From assembly GCA_965227695.1 (NCBI GenBank), contig OZ245760.1, forward strand, positions 682,001 through 746,000: a stretch of DNA of 64,000 bases, in the 5' to 3' direction. This DNA is from UBA1858 sp965227695. Its GTDB lineage: Bacteria; Pseudomonadota; Gammaproteobacteria; UBA4575. Below the pieces are notes generated by a model, which worked only from the letters and a program-made list of their open reading frames with translations, searched no databases and was not told the DNA's origin. The position numbers were made by a program, and so were the translations under genes. Below, piece after piece: positions 8,928 to 17,387 of the stretch; position 1 is the first letter of the stretch, and every line of letters begins with the position of its first letter.

Positions 8928-10196
8928 TTAACGGCTTTTGCGACGAACACTGGTTTTCTTCTTGGTGCGTGCGGGTGCTTTGGCCGCCTTGAAAGCTGGA
9001 ATGGCTTTGGCTGTTGATCGGTAATATTCGCAGGCAGCACCTGTACCGCTGCCAGCCTTAATACGCATGCCCGCATCGCGCATTGCCATTTCAACTCCAC
9101 CAAGAGCAGCCATCATGCGAACATCATTGTTATCGCCAAGGTGGCCAATACGGAATACCTTGCCTGCCACTTTTGAAAGGCCAGCACCAAGAGAAATATT
9201 ATAACGATGATAAGCAATATGGATGACCTCTGCTGCGTTGACACTCGGTGGTGTCATAATTGCCGTGACGGTGTCTGAACGCCACTTGGGGGAAGTCGCG
9301 CATGTCTGCAATCCCCATGCTTTCACGGCTTTTCTCACTCCTTCGGCCAGGCGATAGTGGCGGGCATAAACATTATCCAGCCCTTCATCAAGTAAAAGAT
9401 CAAGTGATGCACGCAAGCCTCTTAACATTGGTATGGATGGCGTATATGGGAAGAAGCCATCTTTGTTAGTGTTGATATGGTCCTGAATATCCAAAAAGCA
9501 ACGCGGACATTTGGCTGTCTTGCGTTTGGCAAGTGCCTTGGGACTGAATGCAAGCAAGGCCATACCGGCAGGCAGCATGAACCCTTTCTGTGAACCGCTG
9601 ACGGCAATATCGACGCCCCATTCATCCATTCGGAAGTCAATGCTCGCGATAGAGCTGACCCCATCTACCATCAATAATGCCGGGTGTTTAAGATCTTTTT
9701 TCATCATTCTACCAAGTGCGCCAATATCGCTGGTGACGCCTGTGGCGGTTTCATTATGGCAGGCAATGACCGCTTTAATCTGATGTTCTTTATCCGCGCG
9801 CAGACGCTTTTTAAACTCTGCTACAGGAACACCCTCTCCCCATGGAACTTCGATGAGTTCAACCTCAAGACCGATACGCGTAGCCAGGTCAAACCACAAG
9901 TGGCTGAATTGGCCAAAGCGAGATGTAAGAATCTTGTCACCCGGGGATAAGGTATTAGCCAGTGCTATTTCCCAGCCTGCTGTGCCGGTCGCGGGGAAAA
10001 TAAAACACTGGCCTTTTTTTGTTTTGAAGATTTTCTTCAGATCTTCCAGTAAAGGTTTTACTAGCTGAGGGAAATCTGGTGCCCGGTGATCTTCTTGAGG
10101 CACCATCATGGCAGTCAGGACTTGGTTAGGGATATGAGTAGGACCAGGTGCAAACAGATAATTTCTTCCAGGATAACTAAGTTTTTCGCCAGGCAT
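8928..10196 (-). CDS. sga: Serine-glyoxylate aminotransferase
   Basis: 422 residues, a class V PLP aminotransferase. The start RNYLFAPGPTHIP, the MVDGVSSI segment and the PLP lysine in SGSQKGFM match the family. It transfers the amino group of serine to glyoxylate, giving hydroxypyruvate and glycine. The ATG at 10196 is chosen because it is preceded by AAAGGT and because the 17 upstream codons have no family similarity. The C-terminal 20 residues are unusually basic (APARTKKK then VRRKSR), a tail that is not part of the fold. Confidence 0.93.
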   Translation of the reverse strand: MPGEKLSYPGRNYLFAPGPTHIPNQVLTAMMVPQEDHRAPDFPQLVKPLLEDLKKIFKTKKGQCFIFPATGTAGWEIALANTLSPGDKILTSRFGQFSHLWFDLATRIGLEVELIEVPWGEGVPVAEFKKRLRADKEHQIKAVIACHNETATGVTSDIGALGRMMKKDLKHPALLMVDGVSSIASIDFRMDEWGVDIAVSGSQKGFMLPAGMALLAFSPKALAKRKTAKCPRCFLDIQDHINTNKDGFFPYTPSIPMLRGLRASLDLLLDEGLDNVYARHYRLAEGVRKAVKAWGLQTCATSPKWRSDTVTAIMTPPSVNAAEVIHIAYHRYNISLGAGLSKVAGKVFRIGHLGDNNDVRMMAALGGVEMAMRDAGMRIKAGSGTGAACEYYRSTAKAIPAFKAAKAPARTKKKTSVRRKSR

Positions 10197-10367
10197 AACA
10201 GTACCTTTATTTGTGAGTTTAAAATGTAGTATCACAGTCCAGCTCAAATCCGCTATGCATCAGTGAAATTGTTGATACTCTGTCGGAAAGAGGGCGTGTT
10301 AAAAAAATCGATAATTTGGGCAGTTTTCCAACAATGCCCGAAAAGTTCGCCATAATGCCACAAGCAG

Positions 10368-10385
10368 GCGCTTATCCACAAGCGC
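10368..10385. promoter_or_regulatory. Short hairpin containing a consensus DnaA box, between folD and sga
   Basis: GCGCTT and AAGCGC flank a 6-base loop; the same bases contain TTATCCACA (10372-10380), the E. coli consensus DnaA box. It sits in the 220-base folD-sga spacer. A lone box is not an origin. It could be a hairpin at the folD 3' end by chance resembling a box, or an accessory DnaA binding site. Confidence 0.3.
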
Positions 10386-10416
10386 AGTTTGGCCAGCGAT
10401 TTGCCGGGCCTGTTAT

Positions 10417-11295
10417 TTAATGAGATCGTGGTAATACACCCTGTAACATTGCCGCGTGAACAGTATTTTCCAACAGGCAGGCGACTGTCATTGGCCCTGT
10501 TCCCGCCGGCATCGGAGTGACGCCGCCGGCAATCTTCTCAACTTTGTCGAAGTCTATGTCACCCTGTATTTTCTGGTTGGCCAGCCGTGTAACGCCAACA
10601 TCAAACACCATTGCACCTGGCTTGATGTAATTGTCGGTGATCAGTGCAGGCGAGCCGACTGCGCTCACCAGTATATCGGCATTTTTGCAGACGTCTGCCA
10701 GATCTTTTGTGCGCGAATGTGCCAATGTCACTGTCGCGTCGGCGCCGCGTTCTGCGAGTAGCAGTACCTGAGGCAGTCCTACCAGTGATGAACGTCCGAT
10801 AACCACGGCGTTTTTCCCACAGGTTTCAATGCCATAGGCTTCTATCAGGCGCATCACGCCAAGCGGCGTGCAAGGCACGAGTTGTTTTTTCCCCTGTAAC
10901 AGACGGCCCATGTTGACATCAGTCAGTCCATCAACATCTTTTTCGGGCGGTATTTTGGATAGCATTTTTTCTTTATTTAGATGCCTGGGAAGAGGAAGTT
11001 GGACCAGGATTCCATGGACGCTGTCATCATCAGCCAGTAATGTGATCTGTTCCTCCAGTGCGTGTTGGGAAATATTTTCATCCAGGGCGAGGTGTCTTGA
11101 TTTTATGCCTGCCGCGTTGGCTTCACGATGTTTCATTCCTACATACAATTGGCTGGCGGGGTTATTTCCGACAATGACGGTGGCCAGGGTGATTGTTGTG
11201 TTTGGGAAATGCGCCAGATGTGTTTTGATTTTGTTGCGGATATCTAACGCAACTTTTTTACCATCAATGATCAATGTTCGAGTCTCAATATTCAA
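10417..11295 (-). CDS. folD: Bifunctional methylene-THF dehydrogenase / methenyl-THF cyclohydrolase
   Basis: 292 residues. The motifs VGNNPASQLYV, VQLPLPRHLN, PEKDVDG near residue 120, CTPLGVM and GRSSLVGLPQ are those of FolD, which interconverts methylene-, methenyl- and 10-formyl-THF with NADP. The start appears to be TTG at 11295; no in-frame ATG fits and no clear ribosome binding site is seen. A hairpin with a T-run ends only about 16 bases upstream, so folD must be transcribed through it. In this cluster folD could supply the cyclohydrolase step that fch provides in other serine-cycle bacteria. Confidence 0.93.
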   Translation of the reverse strand: MNIETRTLIIDGKKVALDIRNKIKTHLAHFPNTTITLATVIVGNNPASQLYVGMKHREANAAGIKSRHLALDENISQHALEEQITLLADDDSVHGILVQLPLPRHLNKEKMLSKIPPEKDVDGLTDVNMGRLLQGKKQLVPCTPLGVMRLIEAYGIETCGKNAVVIGRSSLVGLPQVLLLAERGADATVTLAHSRTKDLADVCKNADILVSAVGSPALITDNYIKPGAMVFDVGVTRLANQKIQGDIDFDKVEKIAGGVTPMPAGTGPMTVACLLENTVHAAMLQGVLPRSH

Positions 11296-11310
11296 TCGGC
11301 ATGCAGGCCG

Positions 11311-11349
11311 AAATAAAAAAGGCCAGCTGATTCTAATCTAACTGGCCTT
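11311..11349 (-). terminator. Intrinsic terminator or attenuator between the ftr-like gene and folD
   Basis: An 8-bp stem (AAGGCCAG / CTGGCCTT) followed on the minus strand by TTTTTTATTT, the classical form of a rho-independent terminator. It lies just after the ftr-like stop codon and just before the folD start, so it can set the ratio of FolD to the two upstream proteins. Confidence 0.75.
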
Positions 11350-11368
11350 GTATACAACAATACTTGGT

Positions 11369-12292
11369 TTACTCTTTTGGCTGTTTGCTCGGATCGAGAT
11401 AGATGAAACTTTTACCAAGTCGTCCGTTGTAGTTTCCTGCCGAAATCATTAGTAAGCCGTCAGTTTCTTTTGAAGCCTGAATTGCTGCCTGAGTGGCTTC
11501 AATAATGCAATTCATATCACGGCCATTCATGATGATTTCCATGACAGAGTTAACACCTTCCGGAAGACCGTGTTCAACGTCCGGATGGTCCTGTAACAAT
11601 GGACAGAATTTTTCGTAAGTGCTTGCGATAGTGAAATCATAGTTGCTGCCGGCCTTGGAGCCGCTACCTGCAATTCCGCCCGGGAATGTTGTGATTACGC
11701 CGTCGACGGGGAGTATGGCTTCCACCCCTTTTTCTGCCGCTTCCAGTGCCGAGTCGACATCTTTGCCAAAAAACCACAGGTTCCCACCCATCAGACCATC
11801 AGCACGACCGAGTCGACGATCCAGTACAAATTCTCCACCTAGAATTGGAATCCACCACATCTTGCGACCATAACGTTCTATGCGTTTTTGGAAACCGTTA
11901 CCAAAATAGGCAACTTTACGACCCATGTGATAGTACTCATCCGAATCGATCATGTTAAAACATGAGGCAGTTGGGCAGGTCATTACGTTCTGGCTGATTC
12001 TGACCAGGGCAGCGCGCTCCAGCGCCTCTACGCGGTCCTTGCGAAAACGCGGAACATGAAGCTGCACTAACGCGCCGGGCCGGCCATCCGGAGTTTTAAA
12101 GCTTTCATCCCCGCCGGGTCCGACATAGCGGTCCAGGCCTGCTTCACAATCACACAATATGGAGCTGGAGGCATTGCCAGTCGCTGCATTGACGGCATGC
12201 TCGACCCATTTGCGGTCTTTGGCGGTAATCAGAAATTCTGTATACAGACTTTTAAAAGCTTCTGCATACGTATCATCAATAATTGCGGTCAT
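11369..12292 (-). CDS. Formyltransferase of the Ftr (formyl-MFR:H4MPT formyltransferase) family, stand-alone
   Basis: 307 residues, about the length of Ftr/FhcD. Family-like segments include IDDTYAEAF at the start, a CDCEAGLDR segment near residue 47, TPDGRPG near 66, and FPGGIAGSGSKAGS near 207. Ftr moves a formyl group between methanofuran and N5 of tetrahydromethanopterin. In methylotrophs it normally belongs to the fhcABCD complex, but no fhcA, B or C is here. Instead it overlaps by one base (TAATG) a 5-formyl-THF cyclo-ligase homologue and precedes folD. I infer a role in C1 transfer towards folate; the acceptor is unknown. It could also simply be a displaced fhcD. Confidence 0.75.
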   Translation of the reverse strand: MTAIIDDTYAEAFKSLYTEFLITAKDRKWVEHAVNAATGNASSSILCDCEAGLDRYVGPGGDESFKTPDGRPGALVQLHVPRFRKDRVEALERAALVRISQNVMTCPTASCFNMIDSDEYYHMGRKVAYFGNGFQKRIERYGRKMWWIPILGGEFVLDRRLGRADGLMGGNLWFFGKDVDSALEAAEKGVEAILPVDGVITTFPGGIAGSGSKAGSNYDFTIASTYEKFCPLLQDHPDVEHGLPEGVNSVMEIIMNGRDMNCIIEATQAAIQASKETDGLLMISAGNYNGRLGKSFIYLDPSKQPKE

Positions 12293-12924
12293 TAGTCTCT
12301 TCCTTTGCCTTCGTAAACGGCGTCTTCTGTGACTACTTTATCCATATACACATCATGAGGTGCGACGAGGACATTGTCGAACAACTGTGATTCATAGCAA
12401 AGGGCAATAAGTGGCGCATCCGGGCGGACTTTTTCCAGCAATCGGTCATAGTATCCCTGCCCGTTGCCCATTCTTCCGCCATTTCTGTCAAAACCAACAC
12501 CAGGAACCAGCACCAGATCCAGATCTTCTGGCTGAACCTCTTTAGCCGGGTTGCCCCACATTTCTTTGGGGGGTTCCAGGATGTTCCATTTGCCAACAAC
12601 CATTTCTTCGAGGCTTTCCATCCACCACAGTCCAAGTTTATTTTCCCCTTTTTCATCAACAGTACAGTAGGGCACAATGATTTTCTTCTCACCCTTGGCC
12701 ACTTCCTCAAGCAGCTCAGGCTTGGTACGTGTTTCTGATCGGCAGTCGATGTACCACATCACGCACTTGGCATTTTGATACTCTGGCAACTCCATGAAGC
12801 GCTTGACAGCCCTGGCACTCACTTCATCCTTGTCTTCCTGTGCGTTGCGACGGTCGTAGGCTTCACGACGCATTTTATTCTTGCGCTCCATGATGGCTTC
12901 TAATTCTTCTGGTGTCAGTGACAT
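12292..12924 (-). CDS. 5-formyltetrahydrofolate cyclo-ligase family protein
   Basis: 210 residues. The N-terminal basic helix (KNKMRREAYDRR), the SETRTKPEL segment that corresponds to the family ExxT substrate site, and the C-terminal VPGVGFDRNGGRMGNGQGYYDR-type loop (about residues 147-168) identify the 5-FCL/MTHFS fold. The family uses ATP to convert N5-formyl-THF to methenyl-THF. The ribosome binding site AAGGAGC precedes the ATG. It is the first gene of the C1 cluster and is translationally coupled to the Ftr-like gene, which argues for a joint function rather than a housekeeping repair role. Confidence 0.8.
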   Translation of the reverse strand: MSLTPEELEAIMERKNKMRREAYDRRNAQEDKDEVSARAVKRFMELPEYQNAKCVMWYIDCRSETRTKPELLEEVAKGEKKIIVPYCTVDEKGENKLGLWWMESLEEMVVGKWNILEPPKEMWGNPAKEVQPEDLDLVLVPGVGFDRNGGRMGNGQGYYDRLLEKVRPDAPLIALCYESQLFDNVLVAPHDVYMDKVVTEDAVYEGKGRD

Positions 12925-13174
12925 TCAGCTGCTCCTTGTATATGTATGAAAAACTGCACGATAAAAAGGGGCTAAATCCTAAACCATTCCGTGGATAGTT
13001 CCAACGGATATCGTCGATAAATCGTGCAAATCGGTACGTCGAATTGATTATTAGTGGTTTTTTATGTGTGTTTCGTCAGTTTTGGGACTGGCAGAAAACC
13101 GGACGCAGATAATTTATACCGGAAATGTCCCGAGTTCTACCCTGAAAATCCCTGGTCTGACTGGAGACGCCTAA

Positions 13175-14851
13175 TCAATCTGTCACTGCCCCCTCGGAAG
13201 CGGAGCGCACCTGCCTGGCAAATTTGGCCAGGACCCCACGTGTGTAGTTTGGCCTGGGCGCCTTCCAGGCGCGCTTGCGCTGACTTAGTTGAGCATTGCT
13301 GACATGTAATATCATTTCACGCTTCTGCGCATCAATGGTGATCTTGTCGCCATTCTTGACCAGTGCAAGTGGGCCACCCACCGCCGCTTCCGGGGTGATA
13401 TGTCCAACGACAAAACCATGGCTGCCACCAGAGAACCGACCATCAGTAATCAAGGCAACATCCTTGCCCAGACCCCGGCCCATAATCGCGGAAGTGGGTG
13501 ATAACATTTCTCTCATCCCCGGGCCTCCTATTGGCCCTTCGTAGCGAATGACAATGACATCCCCGGCTTTTATGCTTCCATCCAGAATTTTCTTTAGTGC
13601 AGCCTCTTCAGAGGAAAAAACTTTTGCCTTACCGGTAAACGAGAGTCCTTCTTTTCCTGATATTTTGGCCACCGCACCGCCGGGCGCCAGATTGCCGTAA
13701 AGAATGACGAGGTGGCTGTCATTCTTGATCGGGTTGTCTAGAGGGCGCACGATCTGTTGGCGCTTGGGGTAAGGTTTAATATTTTTCAAATTCTGCGCGA
13801 GTGACTTACCCGTGACGGTCAGGCATTCCCCGTTGATAAGCCCGGCATCGAGCAGCATCTTCATCAACGGTTGGATTCCGCCAATCGCAATCAGCTCTGA
13901 CATCATATATTTGCCACTTGGACGCAAGTCTGCAAGAACCGGGACTTTTTTCCCCACGCGGGTGAAGTCATCAATCGATAATTTCACTTTCATGGCATGC
14001 GCCATGGCTAACAGATGTAATACGGCATTGGTGGACCCACCGAGTGCGGTTATCACGGCAATAGCATTCAAGAATGCCTTGCGGGTCATGATGTCACCGG
14101 GACGAATGTTTTTCCTGATCATATTCATAACTGCCTTCCCTGCGTTGTGGCAGTCGGTTTCTTTAGATCTGGAGATCGCTGCCTGGGCCGAACTGCCGGG
14201 CAGACTCATACCAAGCGCCTCGATGGCTGAGGCCATGGTATTGGCAGTATACATACCGCCACACGAACCCGGTCCGGGTATCGCGGCAGATTCAACTTCC
14301 TTGAGTTCTTTGGCGCTGATCTGGTGCTTGGCATGCTGACCGACGGCTTCGAAGACTGAGACTACGTCTATCTTATTCCCCTTATAATTGCCCGGCATGA
14401 TTGTGCCACCATAGACGAATACTGCTGGACGATTGAGCCGTGCCAGCGCAATCATGCAGCCAGGCATGTTTTTGTCACACCCGCCGATCGCAACCAGGCC
14501 ATCAAATCCTTCGCATCCGGCCACTGTTTCAATGGAGTCGGCAATTACTTCGCGTGATACGAGCGAATACTTCATGCCTTCAGAGCCCATCGAGATACCG
14601 TCCGAAATGGTAATGGTATTAAAGATGACGCCTTTCGCCCCTGCATTATCTGCGCCGGATGCCGCCTTTTCGGCCAACGTGTCAATATGCATGTTACATG
14701 GCGTGACCATACTCCAGGTTGAGGCAATACCAATTTGTGGTTTTTTAAAATCGCTGTCTGTGAAGCCAACCGCGCGTAACATGGCTCTGCTGGGCGCGCG
14801 TTCGGTGCCGTCCACGACGATGGAAGAATAAGGTCTGGTTTTTTTGGTCAT
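13175..14851 (-). CDS. ilvD: Dihydroxy-acid dehydratase
   Basis: 558 residues from the ATG at 14851. The iron-sulfur cluster cysteines are in PCNMH, GGCDKNMPGC and GPGSCGGMYTANTM, followed by ISRSKE and a C-terminal GRFSGGSHGFVVGH segment. IlvD dehydrates dihydroxy acids to the keto acids of valine, leucine and isoleucine. An in-frame TTG three codons upstream is possible but neither start has a strong ribosome binding site. The gene is 250 bases upstream of the C1 cluster on the same strand, with no visible functional link. Confidence 0.95.
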   Translation of the reverse strand: MTKKTRPYSSIVVDGTERAPSRAMLRAVGFTDSDFKKPQIGIASTWSMVTPCNMHIDTLAEKAASGADNAGAKGVIFNTITISDGISMGSEGMKYSLVSREVIADSIETVAGCEGFDGLVAIGGCDKNMPGCMIALARLNRPAVFVYGGTIMPGNYKGNKIDVVSVFEAVGQHAKHQISAKELKEVESAAIPGPGSCGGMYTANTMASAIEALGMSLPGSSAQAAISRSKETDCHNAGKAVMNMIRKNIRPGDIMTRKAFLNAIAVITALGGSTNAVLHLLAMAHAMKVKLSIDDFTRVGKKVPVLADLRPSGKYMMSELIAIGGIQPLMKMLLDAGLINGECLTVTGKSLAQNLKNIKPYPKRQQIVRPLDNPIKNDSHLVILYGNLAPGGAVAKISGKEGLSFTGKAKVFSSEEAALKKILDGSIKAGDVIVIRYEGPIGGPGMREMLSPTSAIMGRGLGKDVALITDGRFSGGSHGFVVGHITPEAAVGGPLALVKNGDKITIDAQKREMILHVSNAQLSQRKRAWKAPRPNYTRGVLAKFARQVRSASEGAVTD

Positions 14852-15082
14852 GTCAGTCAATCAATGTTTTGTTTGCTTGGATACTCATAACTATACCGGA
14901 TGCATGTTCCCAGAACGAGCATATCCCATTAGCGGCGTTGATTAACATGATTGTTCCGTATCAATGTGGATTGATATCGAATAACCATCCGTCTGGCGGA
15001 TCCTGTCAAATGCAGATTCGATAGAGAGATACCTGTATTGATAAATAGCAAAGTGGTTGCGGGCGATGGTGGTATTAGCTGT

Positions 15083-15113
15083 AAAAAAAGGATGTAACGG
15101 AATACATCCTTTT
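15083..15113 (-). terminator. Rho-independent terminator of the pyrophosphatase gene
   Basis: An 11-bp stem (15086-15096 with 15103-15113, AAAAGGATGTA / TACATCCTTTT) and a 6-base loop, followed on the minus strand by a run of T, 25 bases past the stop codon. This is a textbook terminator, separating ppa from ilvD. Confidence 0.85.
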
Positions 15114-15137
15114 AAGTTTACAGGGTGGCCGTTTTAT

Positions 15138-15758
15138 TTATGCGCTTGAGGATAAACGTTCAAACTTATCGAGATAGTCATCCATTGATAGCTGGATCAC
15201 TTTTTCGGCATGCTCACGCCCGTAGGCATCTCCAACATGAACCTTGCTTTTCTCTCCCGGAAGTGATTTGTAAGTGCTGAAATAGTGCCGCAGGCGCTCG
15301 ACAATTGATTGAGGGAGTTCTGAAATATCCTGTACGTTTGACCATACGTGATCTTTTTCCAATACAGCGATAATTTTATCGTCCGCCTCGCCGTCATCCA
15401 GCATGGGTAATCCGCCAACAACACGTGCATTAAGGATTAATTCGGCACGGTCAATCGGGCGGTCGCTGACAACACAGATATCCAGTGGGTCGTGGTCACC
15501 CTGTCTGGCACCATCCATTAAGGCGCCGACGCGACTGCCGCAGTATGTCTGGGGGATAAAACCATACAGAGTCGGAGGTAGTGACGAAGTGCGATGAGGG
15601 CGGTCAACGCGCAGGTAGCCAGTTTGTTTGTCTACTTCATATTTAATGTGGTTAAAGGGCGTACTCTCGATATAGGCATGTACGAATTTGGGAGGCCGCG
15701 GCCCTACGTCTATTCCATGCCAGGGGTGTGGCCGCCAGCGATTAAAAGATGATGACAT
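15138..15758 (-). CDS. ppa: Inorganic pyrophosphatase (family I)
   Basis: 206 residues. The metal-binding motif GDHDPLDICVVSD (about residues 110-122), an upstream YGFIPQTYCG substrate loop and a VLEKDHVW segment identify a soluble family I pyrophosphatase. It hydrolyses pyrophosphate to phosphate in the cytoplasm, pulling biosynthetic reactions forward. The start is supported by AAGGAGAG. A terminator follows it, so it is monocistronic. The unusually Trp- and Pro-rich first 20 residues resemble the variant found in many gammaproteobacteria rather than the E. coli form. Confidence 0.9.
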   Translation of the reverse strand: MSSSFNRWRPHPWHGIDVGPRPPKFVHAYIESTPFNHIKYEVDKQTGYLRVDRPHRTSSLPPTLYGFIPQTYCGSRVGALMDGARQGDHDPLDICVVSDRPIDRAELILNARVVGGLPMLDDGEADDKIIAVLEKDHVWSNVQDISELPQSIVERLRHYFSTYKSLPGEKSKVHVGDAYGREHAEKVIQLSMDDYLDKFERLSSSA

Positions 15759-15912
15759 CGTGTTCTCTCCTTAGATGATAGTGTCCAAACTGCTGATGCG
15801 AGATTCTGCTGTCTGCCAGGAAAAGTTGTGTGACCAAAAATAACATTCGTTCTTGTTCAAGCCAGCAGGTTCGGGGCGCAATGATAACTAAAATATATAA
15901 ATTGTGCTTAGC

Positions 15913-16944
15913 TTAGTTCATATAATGGTTAGTCGTCGCGAAAGAGTCAGTAGTGCAGCGAATATCAGGGCACATTGCGTGGTGTCGCGGGTTATTAGTC
16001 AGCGATTTTAATTCTCTGAGTGTGGCTGTTAATTGCTTATGATTGGCACCGTCAATTCGCATTGCACAGCTGGCGGCATGCAAAGCACTGACTTCACATC
16101 CAAGTTCAAAAGCGCTATAGGCAAAGTTGTTAAGAACTTCAGCAGACTGTGCATCCAATTCAAGTGCCCGTCTGTAGGCCTTGCTGGCTGCCAGAGGCTC
16201 TTTTAGCTGCATGTGACTGTTGGCAAGACCCACATGGGCGATGAAACTCTCAGGCCAGCGCTGAATGATTGAAGTATATGTCTGCTGTGCTGCACGATAG
16301 TTACCTATTTTCTCCAGGGCGATTGCCGCATTGACTGCCTGATCTTCGTTAATACTTACTGGAAGTTCACCGCTTGGCAGCACTACCAATGCCCAGTATT
16401 GGCCACGCCGCCAGGTATTTTCAAGCGTAGTCCAATCGCTCCTGTAGTATTTATGTCGACCACTATGGAGTAAAAAATATTCATTATCAGGGCTAACACC
16501 GGTGACGACAGAGTAATGCCAGACAGGGTAAATGCTAAAAGCAAGATTCTGCAGAATCATGACGGGACGCTCAGCAATGATCTCAGCCCGCAGTGAGGAG
16601 GCATCCATATTCATGCTGAATGCCACAAAACCAAGACTGCGGGCGGCGGCCTGCATCTCGACCTGAAGGCTGCCTTTTTTGGTGGGGATAAAGACCAGAT
16701 CAGCTACCTGTTCTGCGCGGACCGGGTGACCATAATAATTGGCAATCATCGCCAGCGAAGCCGGACCGCAGTGGTGATCGGTCTGCTTAATAAAAGGCAC
16801 ATCAATTTTTATATCACCTGGCAGGTCCTGCGGCTGCTTTGGAATCACGCGATCCGCCACTGCAATGGCTGTGCACGCAGTGAGAAGCTGATACAGATAG
16901 AGTAAAACAAGCGCGCGACACAGATAGTTCAACAATACAGGCAT
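15913..16944 (-). CDS. PA2778-type C39-like cysteine peptidase with TPR region
   Basis: 343 residues. After an N-terminal hydrophobic or lipoprotein-like segment (LLTACTAIA, with a possible lipobox Cys) comes a C39-like papain fold: the catalytic Cys in TDHHCGPASLAM (about residue 58) and a His in VWHYSVVTG (about 143). The C-terminal half has tetratricopeptide-like helices (IGNYRAAQQTYTSII, LKEPLAASKAYRRALEL). The family is named after Pseudomonas PA2778; its substrate is not known to me. It overlaps the PA2779-like gene by one base (TGATG), as the pair usually occurs together, so the two probably act together at the envelope. Confidence 0.8.
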   Translation of the reverse strand: MPVLLNYLCRALVLLYLYQLLTACTAIAVADRVIPKQPQDLPGDIKIDVPFIKQTDHHCGPASLAMIANYYGHPVRAEQVADLVFIPTKKGSLQVEMQAAARSLGFVAFSMNMDASSLRAEIIAERPVMILQNLAFSIYPVWHYSVVTGVSPDNEYFLLHSGRHKYYRSDWTTLENTWRRGQYWALVVLPSGELPVSINEDQAVNAAIALEKIGNYRAAQQTYTSIIQRWPESFIAHVGLANSHMQLKEPLAASKAYRRALELDAQSAEVLNNFAYSAFELGCEVSALHAASCAMRIDGANHKQLTATLRELKSLTNNPRHHAMCPDIRCTTDSFATTNHYMN

Positions 16945-17324
16945 CAGAATGTGGTAGTGAGGTCGGTCAGGCCCATAAGTTCAAACATTAACACTATGGG
17001 TCCTGTCGCAAAAAGAACCAGACCGGCACCTCCGCCCGCCGGCAGATGCTCGATATGCCTTGCCAGCTGCCTGATTTCCTCATCGGTCAGTTGCTTCATA
17101 CGTTGCTGTATCTGAACAGGCTGAATGCCATAAGCCAGCATCGCACGCTTTACATCCTCACGCATTAACGCGGAGCGAATTTGTTCCTGCTCACTGGTTA
17201 AAGTATTTTTCTGGCTGATTTGTTGGGTCGATATCATGCCTGCAGGCAGGTGGCTGCTGAAAAGGCATTGGCTTAGTATTATGATTACCCAATAGCCCGG
17301 GGTTTGGAGTTTTGTCAATTTCAT
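16944..17324 (-). CDS. PA2779-family small exported protein
   Basis: 126 residues. An N-terminal signal-like hydrophobic stretch (VIIILSQCLFSS) is followed by a helical, charged domain rich in Gln and Glu, then a glycine-rich turn (LPAGGGAGLVLF) and a second hydrophobic segment near the C-terminus. This matches the PA2779/DUF6627 family, found next to PA2778-like peptidases. The start at ATG 17324 is preferred over the GTG just before it. It may be the substrate or partner of the peptidase; this is inference from conserved pairing. Confidence 0.75.
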   Translation of the reverse strand: MKLTKLQTPGYWVIIILSQCLFSSHLPAGMISTQQISQKNTLTSEQEQIRSALMREDVKRAMLAYGIQPVQIQQRMKQLTDEEIRQLARHIEHLPAGGGAGLVLFATGPIVLMFELMGLTDLTTTF

Positions 17325-17387
17325 CACTGGTTAAGCGCAAGAGTAATTATCATAATTCTTGTACTTATAGTGACTTACGTCAAGTTT

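Noticed and set aside
13054..13302. 82-codon plus-strand frame between the cyclo-ligase-like gene and ilvD
   Set aside because: Runs into the end of ilvD on the other strand, has no ribosome binding site and no recognisable sequence. The gap is better read as intergenic.
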